DNA of 64,000 nt. Origin: Winogradskyella forsetii. GTDB lineage: Bacteria > Bacteroidota > Bacteroidia > Flavobacteriales > Flavobacteriaceae. The notes beneath the pieces were generated by a model. It searched no databases, had not been told where the DNA came from, and saw only the letters and a list, made by a program, of their open reading frames with translations. A program made the position numbers and the translations under genes. Below, piece after piece: positions 27,879-37,072 of the stretch; position 1 is the first letter of the stretch, and each line of letters starts with the position of its first letter. The stretch spans positions 744,001 to 808,000 of the forward strand of contig NZ_CP053348.1 of NCBI RefSeq assembly GCF_013394595.1. The letters run 5' to 3'.

Positions 27879-29159
27879 TTACCATTCATTAATCTTATTA
27901 CTATCCAATTTTACAAAAATAAATAGTAAAATAGTAAAACCCCAAAGTCCAGAGCCACCATAACTAAAAAAGGGTAGGGGAATCCCAACCGTTGGAATCA
28001 AGCCCATAACCATCCCTATATTAATTGTAAAATGAATAAACAAAATCGAAGCTACCCCATAACCATAAACCCGACTGAATTGTGACTTTTGGGCTTCGGC
28101 CAAATATAGAATCCTAACAATAAGAAGTACAAATATGAGCACTACAAAGCTCGTTCCTAAAAAACCCCATTCTTCGCCTACTGTGCTAAAAATGTAATCG
28201 GTATGCTGTTCTGGCACAAACTTTCCAGTCGTTCTAGTCCCTTGTAAAAACCCTTTTCCAGAAACACCTCCAGAGCTAATGGCTTGTTCGGATTGAATAA
28301 GATTATAGGCTTCGGCTTTTTTCATACGTTCTAGTTTCGCTGGATCTTTTTCTAAACGTAACCAAAGGCTAATTCTATTTTGTTGATGGGTTTTGAGACC
28401 GTGTTCATAAAAAAGTTTCACACCATAGGCAAAGCAAACGGAAACTAAAAGAACTGCTATATATTGCAGTATGGATCCACGCTTTTTCTTCCGCAGAAAG
28501 TAAATACTTGCGATAATACCTGCTGTGACTAAAGCTGTAATTAACACACCAAACTTTAGTCCTAAAACAGCGAGAACGATTAATGAAACCGCAATAATTA
28601 AATAGACCTGTTGTAAACCTTCACGATAAAACACAAAGAAAAAAGCTAAATATACAATGGTGCTTCCGGCATCATTTTGGAGTAAAATCAATAAAGCAGG
28701 AATAAATATAATGGCGGCAACTCTAATTTGATCCTTAATAGTGGTCATATTTGTTTGAAGGTCGCTTACGTATTTCGCAACCGCCAGGGCTGTAGCAAAT
28801 TTGGCAAATTCACTCGGTTGAATGGTCATGCTGCCAATGCCATACCACGAGCGCGCACCATTAACATCCTTTCCAAAAATGAATAAGCCTATCAATGCCA
28901 ACATAGCGACTAAATATATCAAACTTGCAAATCGCTCATAAAATTTGGCTTCAACAGAAAGAATAAGTACAATAAGGACAAAGGTTAGCCCAACAAAAAT
29001 TAAATGTTTGCCATATAATTGGGAGGTGTCAAAATAACTTGTGACTTCGCCAACATGAGAGGCTGATAAAATATTGAGATAACCAAAAGCAACTAAGAGT
29101 AGAAATAGCACAATAGTGATCCAGTCGAATTTAAAACCTCTATGATTTTCTCTCAACAT
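27879..29159 (-). CDS. rodA: Rod-shape SEDS glycosyltransferase RodA
   Basis: The 426-residue polytopic protein of the SEDS family polymerises peptidoglycan glycan strands with its partner PBP2. It has about ten hydrophobic segments and the conserved NDAGSTIVYLAFF, QSEQAISSGGVSGKGF, EQHTDYIFSTVGEEWGF and GIPLPFFSYGGSG blocks. It is the last gene of the mreBCD-mrdA-rodA operon and overlaps mrdA by one base. Confidence 0.97.
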   Translation of the reverse strand: MLRENHRGFKFDWITIVLFLLLVAFGYLNILSASHVGEVTSYFDTSQLYGKHLIFVGLTFVLIVLILSVEAKFYERFASLIYLVAMLALIGLFIFGKDVNGARSWYGIGSMTIQPSEFAKFATALAVAKYVSDLQTNMTTIKDQIRVAAIIFIPALLILLQNDAGSTIVYLAFFFVFYREGLQQVYLIIAVSLIVLAVLGLKFGVLITALVTAGIIASIYFLRKKKRGSILQYIAVLLVSVCFAYGVKLFYEHGLKTHQQNRISLWLRLEKDPAKLERMKKAEAYNLIQSEQAISSGGVSGKGFLQGTRTTGKFVPEQHTDYIFSTVGEEWGFLGTSFVVLIFVLLIVRILYLAEAQKSQFSRVYGYGVASILFIHFTINIGMVMGLIPTVGIPLPFFSYGGSGLWGFTILLFIFVKLDSNKINEW

Positions 29160-31120
29160 TAATTTTTAAAATTTTGCTGGTCAGATTCATTTTGAATCAT
29201 GTTGCCGGATTCATCCTCAATGGCATAATTTTCAATAACCTGAAGCGTTGTTTCACCATTAATTTTAAAAGGTTCGCCTGAATACGGTTTTTTATATTCA
29301 TTTTCCAAGCTATGAGTTAGAATCCATCGTTCTAAGTCGGTTCTTGTTATTTCTCCTTTAATGTGTTTTTCAATCATTAGACTTGCCATTTTACCGGCAA
29401 ACCGACTTCCCCAATAACCGTTTTCTACAAAAACGGCAATGGCGATTCTTGGATTATCCTTCGGCGCAAAAGCCACAAAAATAGAATGATCTGTAAGTTG
29501 GGTTTTTACACTATCAATTTTTACGAAGTTTTCGGCAGTCCCTGTTTTTCCACAGATTTCAATGCCTGGAACTTGGAGATATTCTGCCGTTCCTTTATTG
29601 TAAACGTCAAACATCCCTTGTACCACAGGCTCAAAATGACGTTTATCTATGGTTGTATATTTTGGTGTTTTATATTTCTTCGGAATTGTATCGTCTTCAA
29701 TATCTTTAATAATATGCGGTGTATAGTAATAGCCACGATTCCCAATAGCCGCAGCCATATTTGCTAACTGGATTGGTGTAGCCTCGACTTCGCCTTGTCC
29801 AATGGCATTAGAGACAATATAAGTAGAACCCCAACGATTGTCACCGTATGCTCTATCGTAGTAGTCGCCATTAGGAATTCGTCCTGGTTGTCCTACGGAC
29901 AAATCGTTGTTCAAAAAGTTTCCGAGTCCAAAACTTTTAGCATGATCTGCCCAAATGTTCATGCCTTTTCCTGCATCGTCATATTTGTCAATGATACGAC
30001 GGTAAACATTAACAAAATAAGCGTTACAAGATTGTGCAATGCCTAAATTCATATCTGCAGGACTTCTATGGTGGTGGCAACCTGTTAATTTTTGACTGCC
30101 ATAATAGTAGCCCATTCTACAAGTAAACTTATCATGGGTGTCAACCACGCCTTCTTGTAAACCAATTAATGCATTTATAACTTTGAACGGAGATCCTGGC
30201 GGATATTGTGCCTGTAAGCCTCTGTCGAAAGTGGGTTTGTTCACTTTATCTAAGAATAAGCTAGAAAAATTTTTGTTTCGCTCTCGTCCAACTAATAAAT
30301 TAGGGTTGTAACTTGGGCCAGTAACCATGGCTAAAATTTCACCACTTTGAGGATCTATGGCAACCATACCTCCGCGTTTGTGCCTCATTAATAATTCACC
30401 ATAGGCCTGAAGTTCTGAATCAATAGTTAAGGTAATGTCTTTTCCGGGTTTAGGTAAAGTATCAAAGACACCATCTTTATACGGTCCGATATTTTTATTG
30501 AATCGATCTTTCTGAATAAATTTTATCCCTTTTACCCCTCGCAAAACCTCTTCATACGTTTTTTCAACCCCTTGCTTACCAATTAAATCGCCTAATTTGT
30601 AATAAGGCTGACTTTTAATAGTTTTACGGTTAACTTCTCCTAGATCGCCTAATACATTCGCACCAATATTAGTTTGGTAGGATCGAAGCGATCGTTTTTG
30701 AATATAAAATCCTTCAAATTTTCGCATTTTCTCTTGAAGCACTGCATAATCCGTTTTTGAAAGCTGCGGTACAAAAGGAGACGGTAATCTCGGTGAGTAA
30801 TTGGTGGCTCTTGCTAATTTTTTATGGTAATCTTCTGTAGTAATTTTTAATAATTTACAGAACTCTTCTATTTGTGAAGAATCTAAAGGCACAACTTCCC
30901 TGGGAATGACCATCACATCATACGACGGTTGGTTAGCAACCAAAAGTTTGCCATTCCTGTCATACACATAACCACGTTTAGGATAATTGTACACTTTTCT
31001 AATCGCAGTATCTTCAAAAATATCGTAAGCTGAGCTATTGTAAACTTGTAAGTAAAATAGACGCGCAATAAAAACAAGACCTACAAGAACTACAGTAGAT
31101 AAGAGTAATAATTTTCTCAT
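29159..31120 (-). CDS. mrdA: Penicillin-binding protein 2 (transpeptidase)
   Basis: The 653-residue class B PBP has an N-terminal membrane anchor (residues 4-20), a dimerisation domain with RGYVYDRNGKLLVANQPSYD, and a transpeptidase domain with the SxxK in GSPFKVINA, SCN in QSCNAYF and KTG in CGKTGTAE. It crosslinks peptidoglycan during elongation with RodA. Its start overlaps the mreD stop as ATGA. The tail after about residue 620 is polar and less conserved. Confidence 0.96.
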   Translation of the reverse strand: MRKLLLLSTVVLVGLVFIARLFYLQVYNSSAYDIFEDTAIRKVYNYPKRGYVYDRNGKLLVANQPSYDVMVIPREVVPLDSSQIEEFCKLLKITTEDYHKKLARATNYSPRLPSPFVPQLSKTDYAVLQEKMRKFEGFYIQKRSLRSYQTNIGANVLGDLGEVNRKTIKSQPYYKLGDLIGKQGVEKTYEEVLRGVKGIKFIQKDRFNKNIGPYKDGVFDTLPKPGKDITLTIDSELQAYGELLMRHKRGGMVAIDPQSGEILAMVTGPSYNPNLLVGRERNKNFSSLFLDKVNKPTFDRGLQAQYPPGSPFKVINALIGLQEGVVDTHDKFTCRMGYYYGSQKLTGCHHHRSPADMNLGIAQSCNAYFVNVYRRIIDKYDDAGKGMNIWADHAKSFGLGNFLNNDLSVGQPGRIPNGDYYDRAYGDNRWGSTYIVSNAIGQGEVEATPIQLANMAAAIGNRGYYYTPHIIKDIEDDTIPKKYKTPKYTTIDKRHFEPVVQGMFDVYNKGTAEYLQVPGIEICGKTGTAENFVKIDSVKTQLTDHSIFVAFAPKDNPRIAIAVFVENGYWGSRFAGKMASLMIEKHIKGEITRTDLERWILTHSLENEYKKPYSGEPFKINGETTLQVIENYAIEDESGNMIQNESDQQNFKN

Positions 31121-31623
31121 TTTTTATTTCGGCTAAATAGAATTATAATCAATACACTAAGTATTATAGTGAAAATACTAGAAAATAACGTTTTTTGAAC
31201 GATTAAAATTATATTGGAAATGTTAAAAATTTCTAATGAAAACAATACCAAATGATGAATTACCGTACCCAATGAGATATAGGTGATTAAACTGCCCATA
31301 TCAGTATTCCGAAATTTTATACTTTGATGCTCGTATTGCATGCCGAAAGAATTTTTAAGAAGAATTGGTCTAGCATAGGCTAAACAGACTGCCGCTGCTG
31401 CATGAACACCTCCAGAATCTGAAAACATATCCACCAGCATACCTAATAAAAAACTTACTAACAACAACACAAGTCGTTCTTCCCTAATAGGAAATAGGAA
31501 AATAAATATGATATAAATATAGGGGTTGATATAACCAAATAAGTCAATATGGTTGCATATCATTACTTGTACCAATAATAGTAAAACAAACCGAACGATA
31601 TTTAGACCTGCAACACTATTCAT
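31117..31623 (-). CDS. mreD: Rod shape-determining protein MreD
   Basis: The 168-residue protein has about five transmembrane segments and no soluble domain, as expected for MreD. Sequence conservation in this family is low; the call rests on length, topology and position between mreC and mrdA. It overlaps mreC by eight bases. Confidence 0.9.
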   Translation of the reverse strand: MNSVAGLNIVRFVLLLLVQVMICNHIDLFGYINPYIYIIFIFLFPIREERLVLLLVSFLLGMLVDMFSDSGGVHAAAAVCLAYARPILLKNSFGMQYEHQSIKFRNTDMGSLITYISLGTVIHHLVLFSLEIFNISNIILIVQKTLFSSIFTIILSVLIIILFSRNKK

Positions 31624-32437
31624 CTGAGCTGTTTTCTAAATCTTGAATTTCGTTTTTATCTAAATTTTCTATAATATAAACCGTTCCTACATTGGTCATG
31701 TCGTTAAATAATTTCACTTGTATGGTATAAGTATCTCCACCAATATCGGTTTCAAAACTATCAATAGTTCCAATACCAATACCTTTTGGGAAAATCGAAG
31801 ATTCACCACCAGTTTGTATAGTGTCCCCAACTTTTACAGGTGCAAATTGAGAGACATCTTCAAGTTGCACATAAATTGGAGATTCGCCATTCCACTTTAA
31901 AGACCCAATATGGTTGGTCGCTTTTATTTTGGCATTTATTCGGCTTCGTGTATTTAAAATAGACAGTACTGTTGAATAATTTTTGGAGGTGTTATCAATA
32001 ATTCCTATAATTCCATTGGAAGTCATAACACCAAAATCTCGTTTTATACTGTCGTTTTTACCTTTGTTTAAAGTAAGGTAGTTATTGGTAAGCGAGTAAC
32101 TATTTTTATAGACTTCAGCCGTTGTAATTCGATATTTTGATTTGGAATAGGTTGTGTCAATGTACGATGAATCTACTGTTCTATTGATGTTTAAAAGCTG
32201 TTCTCTTAAGCGTTTGTTTTCTTCAGCAAGAATTTCATTCTCCGTTTTCAAATTGAAATATTGATCCACGGAATTCATAGTGCCATAGACACCACCAGTT
32301 AAAAAATTGGCGGAATTTATAAATTTACTCCTGTGGTATGAATGCGATTGAATCGTTAAAGCTAAGGCAATACTAAAAAGCAATAAAAACAACAGAAAGG
32401 TTTTGTTTCTAATAACAAAATTAAAAATTTGTTGCAT
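31616..32437 (-). CDS. mreC: Rod shape-determining protein MreC
   Basis: The 273-residue periplasmic scaffold has one N-terminal transmembrane helix (about 9-27), a short coiled coil (about 60-85, ENEILAEENKRLREQLLN) and the beta-rich MreC domain with NGIIGIIDNTSKNYSTVLSI. It links MreB filaments to the PBP2/RodA synthase. It begins ten bases after the mreB stop codon. Confidence 0.95.
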   Translation of the reverse strand: MQQIFNFVIRNKTFLLFLLLFSIALALTIQSHSYHRSKFINSANFLTGGVYGTMNSVDQYFNLKTENEILAEENKRLREQLLNINRTVDSSYIDTTYSKSKYRITTAEVYKNSYSLTNNYLTLNKGKNDSIKRDFGVMTSNGIIGIIDNTSKNYSTVLSILNTRSRINAKIKATNHIGSLKWNGESPIYVQLEDVSQFAPVKVGDTIQTGGESSIFPKGIGIGTIDSFETDIGGDTYTIQVKLFNDMTNVGTVYIIENLDKNEIQDLENSSDE

Positions 32438-32447
32438 TATTTACGGC

Positions 32448-33476
32448 TTATTTAATCAATACGCTTTTGTATTTAGGTAAGTTTTTAAGTACAATTCCTG
32501 TACCTCTTACAACGGCTCTTAATGGGTCTTCGGCAATATAAACAGGAAGATCTGTTTTTTGGGACAAACGTTTGTCCAAACCTCTTAACATAGATCCTCC
32601 ACCTGCTAAATAAATTCCGGTGTTATAAATATCTGCTGCTAATTCAGGAGGTGTTTGCGATAAGGTTTCCATTACGGAATCTTCAATACGTAAAATGGAT
32701 TTATCCAAAGCTTTGGCAATTTCACGGAACGAAATCTGAACTTGTTTCGGTTTTCCGGTTAACAAATCACGACCTTGAACGCTCATGTCCTCCGGAGGTA
32801 ATTCTAAATCTTCAGTTGCAGCACCAATTTGAATTTTAATTTTTTCAGCCGTTCTATCTCCAACATATAAGTTATGCTGCGTTCTCATGTAATAAATAAT
32901 ATCATTTGTAAATACATCACCTGCAACTTTTACAGATTTATCACAAACAATACCACCAAGGGCAATTACTGCGATTTCGGTAGTTCCACCTCCAATGTCA
33001 ACAATCATGTTTCCTTTTGGTTGCATAATATCCACACCAATACCAATTGCTGCTGCCATTGGTTCATGGATTAAATATACCTCTTTACCATTAACACGCT
33101 CACAAGATTCTTTTACCGCTCGCATTTCTACTTCAGTAATTCCAGAAGGAATACAAACGACCATTCTTAAAGCTGGATTAAAGAATTTCTTCTTTAGTGC
33201 AGGAATGTTTTTAATAAACATGCTTATCATTTGCTCCGAAGCATCAAAATCTGCAATAACGCCATCTTTCAATGGTCGAATGGTTTTAATATTTTCGTGT
33301 GTTTTTCCTTGCATCATGTTGGCTTCTTTACCAACGGCTATGATTTTTCCGCTAATGCGGTCTCTTGCTACTATCGATGGATTGTCAACAACAACCTTGT
33401 CGTTGTGGATTATCAGTGTGTTTGCGGTTCCTAAATCTATGGCTATTTCTTCCGTTAGGAAATCAAAAAATCCCAT
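32448..33476 (-). CDS. mreB: Rod shape-determining protein MreB
   Basis: The 342-residue bacterial actin has the phosphate-1 motif IDLGTANTLI, the phosphate-2 region MIVDIGGGTTEIAVIALGG and the adenosine motif GIYLAGGGSMLRGLD. It forms membrane-associated filaments that direct elongation. It is the first gene of the cell-shape operon; the 484-base gap upstream should contain its promoter. Confidence 0.97.
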   Translation of the reverse strand: MGFFDFLTEEIAIDLGTANTLIIHNDKVVVDNPSIVARDRISGKIIAVGKEANMMQGKTHENIKTIRPLKDGVIADFDASEQMISMFIKNIPALKKKFFNPALRMVVCIPSGITEVEMRAVKESCERVNGKEVYLIHEPMAAAIGIGVDIMQPKGNMIVDIGGGTTEIAVIALGGIVCDKSVKVAGDVFTNDIIYYMRTQHNLYVGDRTAEKIKIQIGAATEDLELPPEDMSVQGRDLLTGKPKQVQISFREIAKALDKSILRIEDSVMETLSQTPPELAADIYNTGIYLAGGGSMLRGLDKRLSQKTDLPVYIAEDPLRAVVRGTGIVLKNLPKYKSVLIK

Positions 33477-33635
33477 ATGCTATTCTTAATTATTTGGGTT
33501 ATTTTAGTCTTCTTTTTAAGACCATCTGTAAAAGTAGTAAAATATACGTTATTTCTACATTTAAAGATGTTTATTGCTAAAAAATTTGTATTTAATTTAC
33601 ATATTGGTCGGATAAAAGACATAAGTCTGCTTCCC

Positions 33636-33649
33636 TGTTAGAACCAAGA
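33636..33649 (+). repeat. Left arm of 14-bp inverted repeat
   Basis: TGTTAGAACCAAGA is exactly complementary to 33923-33936. A related string (AGCGAAGCGATCTTAAGTCT) occurs after valS near 27855, so this is probably a dispersed repeat family. Confidence 0.65.
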
Positions 33650-33922
33650 ATCAAGACTTGAATCTAACTATCTGATAAAAAGCAATATATAAATTACAAT
33701 ATTTTTTTTCTTTATTTTTTAGTTCTATTAAAAGTCGTCTGTAATTTCTAATCAAAATAATTTTGAGTTTTTCCTAATGAAATACTACACAATCTTGACA
33801 GCTTAAAACCGACTATTTATTTTCAAGTGAATGTATTAAGACTTGTTTCATTTTCAATTATAATCAGTCAAGTAATTGAAATGATTATAAAATTGATGAT
33901 ACGTTCTTTATTGCGTCATTTA

Positions 33923-33936
33923 TCTTGGTTCTAACA
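33923..33936 (-). repeat. Right arm of 14-bp inverted repeat
   Basis: TCTTGGTTCTAACA is the complement of 33636-33649 and is followed by GCAAAGCGGTCTTGACTCT, which resembles the string after valS near 27855. Confidence 0.65.
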
Positions 33937-33960
33937 GCAAAGCGGTCTTGACTCTATTTT

Positions 33961-35490
33961 CTAGTGTTTAAAATGACGCGTTCCAGTAAAGACCATTGCC
34001 ACATTATGGTCGTTGCAGTAATCAATACTCAATTCATCTTTTATAGAGCCTCCTGGTTGAATTACAGCAGTTATACCAGCATGATCCGCAATTTCTACAC
34101 AATCAGGAAATGGAAAAAATGCATCACTCGCCATAACGGCTCCATTTAAATCAAAGTTGAAAGATTTTGCTTTGTGAATCGCTTGGTTTAAGGCATCAAC
34201 ACGACTTGTTTGCCCTGTGCCACTAGCACATAATTGCTTGTTTTTTGCTAATACTATAGTATTGGATTTTGTGTGTTTGCAGATTTTTGAGGCGAAAATT
34301 AAATCGTCTAATTCACTCGTAGATGCTGTGGTTTTTGTAACTGATTTTAAACCTTCAAGTGTATCTGTAACGTTGTTTCTATCTTGAACTAAAACACCGT
34401 TCAAACAACTTCTAACATTAGTTTTTGGCATCTCAATATCTTTCAAAATTAAAAGGATTCTGTTTTTCTTTCCTTTTAAAATTTCTAAAGCTTCAGCAGA
34501 AAAAGATGGTGCAATCACCACTTCGCAAAATAACTTATGAATTTCTTCAGCAGTTGCTACATCAATTTCGGAATTACTGATTAAAACGCCACCAAAAGCA
34601 GAAACAGGATCGCCAGCTAAGGCATCTACATAAGCTTGGTGTAACGAATCGCGTTGCGCTAAACCGCAAGCATTATTATGTTTTAAAACGGCAAAAGTAG
34701 GAGCGTCGTTTTTAAATTCCAGCATCAGATTCACAGCGGCATCAACATCCAAAAGGTTGTTATAACTTAATTCCTTACCATGGAGTTTTGTGAAAATGGC
34801 ATCAAAATCTCCAAAGAAAAAGCCTTTTTGATGTGGGTTTTCGCCATAACGCAACACTTTTCCATTGTTTTCCGAAATTTTTAAAGTCGGAATGTCATGA
34901 TTCTTGTTGAAATAATTGAATATTGCAGAATCATAATGCGAAGACACATTAAACGCTTTTGCCGCAAATTGTTTTCTATCGGCTTCAGAGGTTTCACCAT
35001 TTTTGGTTTCCAATAATTCCAAAAACTCAGCATAATCGTCAACCGAAGATACACAAGTTACATCCGCATAATTTTTAGCAGCTGCTCTAATTAAGGAAAT
35101 GCCTCCAATATCAATTTTTTCAATAATATCTTGGTTGCTTGCTCCAGAAGCTACGGTTTTTTCAAAAGGATATAAATCTACAATGACTACATCGATTTGT
35201 GGAATATCAAATTCTTTTAATTCAGCAACATCGCCATCGTGATTTTGGCGATTCAAAATACCTCCAAAAACTTTAGGATGTAAGGTTTTTACACGGCCAC
35301 CAAGAATTGATGGATAGGAGGTTACGTCCTCTACTGGTACGACATCGATTCCTAAATCCTTGATAAATTTTTCTGTGCCTCCAGTGGAATAAATGGTAAC
35401 GTTGAGGTCGTTCAATTTTTTGACGATAGGTGCTAATCCATCTTTACTAAATACCGAAATTAGTGCCGATGAAATGGTTTTGTTGCTCAT
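33961..35490 (-). CDS. purH: Bifunctional AICAR formyltransferase/IMP cyclohydrolase
   Basis: PurH catalyses the last two steps of IMP synthesis. From the ATG at 35490 the product is 509 residues: an N-terminal IMP cyclohydrolase domain (MSNKTISSALISVFSKDG, STGGTEKFI, GGRVKTLHPKVFGG) and a C-terminal AICAR transformylase with RYGENPHQ and the KHNNACG motif. An upstream ATG at 35529 lies over a TATTTTTG promoter element and is rejected. It is a single-gene unit divergent from the permease gene. Confidence 0.96.
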   Translation of the reverse strand: MSNKTISSALISVFSKDGLAPIVKKLNDLNVTIYSTGGTEKFIKDLGIDVVPVEDVTSYPSILGGRVKTLHPKVFGGILNRQNHDGDVAELKEFDIPQIDVVIVDLYPFEKTVASGASNQDIIEKIDIGGISLIRAAAKNYADVTCVSSVDDYAEFLELLETKNGETSEADRKQFAAKAFNVSSHYDSAIFNYFNKNHDIPTLKISENNGKVLRYGENPHQKGFFFGDFDAIFTKLHGKELSYNNLLDVDAAVNLMLEFKNDAPTFAVLKHNNACGLAQRDSLHQAYVDALAGDPVSAFGGVLISNSEIDVATAEEIHKLFCEVVIAPSFSAEALEILKGKKNRILLILKDIEMPKTNVRSCLNGVLVQDRNNVTDTLEGLKSVTKTTASTSELDDLIFASKICKHTKSNTIVLAKNKQLCASGTGQTSRVDALNQAIHKAKSFNFDLNGAVMASDAFFPFPDCVEIADHAGITAVIQPGGSIKDELSIDYCNDHNVAMVFTGTRHFKH

Positions 35491-35516
35491 AATGTTGTGT
35501 TGTGTTTTTGATGGTG

Positions 35517-35524
35517 CAAAAATA
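35517..35524 (-). promoter_or_regulatory. -7 element of purH
   Basis: TATTTTTG on the minus strand fits TAnnTTTG, 27 bases upstream of the ATG at 35490. No clear TTG element is seen upstream. Its position shows that the ATG at 35529 is not the start. Confidence 0.6.
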
Positions 35525-35633
35525 CGCATATTCGAAAAGAATTATTAGTGCTAAAACCAGTTTCTTTAAGTTTTTTGTAACAATAAATTGTTGAAAACGT
35601 CCTATCTTTAAAATGTTTTAAAACAACCTTTGC

Positions 35634-36887
35634 ATGCTGGTCTATTTACGTTTACTGAAAGAGAGTTTTTCATTCGCTTTAAATGCGCTTCGTACCAATA
35701 AACTCAGAACATTCTTGTCACTTTTAGGTGTAACGGTCGGCATATTTTCAATTATAGCTGTTTTAGCTGCGGTAGATTCGCTCGATAAAACCATCCAAGG
35801 ACAATTGAGTTCTTTGGATAGCAATACCATGTATTTGGCAAATATGTCTTTTGGACCAACTGATGTCCCGCGTTGGCAAAGGGAAACTTTTGATGAAATA
35901 TCCTATAATGAATACAAAACTTTAGATGCTTCATTGTCTGAAGCGGAGCATGTGGCGTTACAATTATTTGTGAAACGTGAAAATATTAGATATGAATCGG
36001 AATTGGTAAGTAGTGTCAATACCGTTGTGGTTTCCCATGAATTTACGGATATTCAGGTTTTGGAATTTGAAAAAGGTCGTTTTTACAACGAATCTGAATC
36101 GAATTCCGGAAGGCCTGTGGTGGTTATTGGTTCGGAAATTGCAAAATCCCTTTTTGGCGAACTTGAACCGATTGGAAAAAAAGTGCGACTTTACGGTCAG
36201 AAGTTTACGGTTATCGGTGTGGTTAAAAAGGAAGGATCCGGATTGTTTGGGGACAGTAACGATGTGTCTATTTTTCTGCCTGCAAATTATGTAAGGAATA
36301 GATATGGTGATAATAATCCAAACATGAAATATATTGTTATTATCAAACCCGAAAAGGATGCCGATATTGCAGGCTTAAAAGCTGAAGTTGTTCAAATAAT
36401 GCGAACTAAAAGAGGTTTGAAGCCTGATGAAATTGATACTTTTTTTATAAGTGTTATTTCAGGATTACAAGATATGATTGATACCATTATTGGCAGCTTG
36501 AACTTAATCGGATGGGTCATAAGTGGTTTTTCTCTTTTGGTTGGTGGTTTTGGAATTGCCAATATTATGTTTGTAAGTGTGAAAGAGCGCACCAACCTCA
36601 TTGGAATTCAGAAATCATTAGGAGCAAAGAATAAATTCATCCTGTTTCAATTTTTATTTGAAGCGGTTATTTTAGCCGTTGTAGGTGGCGTTGTAGGCTT
36701 ATTCTTAGTTTGGATAGGCACCATAATAGGAAGTAACCTTACTGAAGATTTCACTTTTGTACTTTCTCCTAAAAATATGTTTCTCGGATTTTTTATTTCC
36801 TCGATTATAGGTCTGATTTCAGGTGTTATACCAGCAATGAAAGCCTCTCGATTGGATCCTGTGGAAGCGATACGTACTGGAATGTAG
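35634..36887 (+). CDS. ABC transporter permease, MacB/FtsX type
   Basis: The 417-residue protein has the MacB layout: one N-terminal transmembrane helix, a periplasmic MacB_PCD domain (about 50-270), then three C-terminal helices of the FtsX domain with SVKERTNLIGIQKSLGAKN, ending PVEAIRTGM. Such permeases work with a separate ATPase in export or mechanotransmission at the inner membrane. No ATPase gene is adjacent, so its partner is encoded elsewhere. Confidence 0.92.
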   Translation: MLVYLRLLKESFSFALNALRTNKLRTFLSLLGVTVGIFSIIAVLAAVDSLDKTIQGQLSSLDSNTMYLANMSFGPTDVPRWQRETFDEISYNEYKTLDASLSEAEHVALQLFVKRENIRYESELVSSVNTVVVSHEFTDIQVLEFEKGRFYNESESNSGRPVVVIGSEIAKSLFGELEPIGKKVRLYGQKFTVIGVVKKEGSGLFGDSNDVSIFLPANYVRNRYGDNNPNMKYIVIIKPEKDADIAGLKAEVVQIMRTKRGLKPDEIDTFFISVISGLQDMIDTIIGSLNLIGWVISGFSLLVGGFGIANIMFVSVKERTNLIGIQKSLGAKNKFILFQFLFEAVILAVVGGVVGLFLVWIGTIIGSNLTEDFTFVLSPKNMFLGFFISSIIGLISGVIPAMKASRLDPVEAIRTGM

Positions 36888-36991
36888 ATTTTCAGTCCTC
36901 AGTGTACAGTGTTCAGTAGGCAGAGTTGAATAAAGTGTATGCCTTACTAGCTTCAATTTTTTTTAGGTTTACATTTTTTAGTCCGCTTTAT

Positions 36992-37014
36992 CCTTTGCGC
37001 CTTTGCGAGAAATT
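36992..37014. repeat. Short dispersed-type repeat (CTTTGCGCCTTTGCGAG)
   Basis: In the 185-base gap between the permease and alpha-2-macroglobulin genes, CCTTTGCGCCTTTGCGAG repeats CTTTGCG twice. A CAGTGTACAGTGTTCAGT string lies near 36900. Both look like fragments of dispersed repeats; no terminator is clear. Confidence 0.4.
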
Positions 37015-37072
37015 TGCAGTGTTTAGTTATAGAATTATCTCTAGAGAATAATTTCTTTTTTCAAGAGATAAA

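Larger units (their letters stand above)
33477..33960. other. 484-base gene-free region with an inverted repeat pair
   Basis: The gap between mreB and purH (both minus strand) is very AT-rich. It holds TGTTAGAACCAAGA at 33636-33649 and its exact complement at 33923-33936, with further GTCTTGA/TCAAGAC pairs beside them. These look like two opposed copies of a dispersed short repeat rather than a gene. I see no convincing open frame. Confidence 0.6.

Noticed and set aside
32995-33489. Long open frame antisense to mreB (about 164 codons)
   Set aside because: It lies fully opposite mreB, whose motifs are certain, and its translation has no family pattern. AT-rich coding strands commonly leave such antisense frames open.
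33601-33960. Insertion sequence or transposon in the gap upstream of mreB
   Set aside because: The opposed 14-bp repeats suggested it, but there is no transposase frame and no target-site duplication that I can see.
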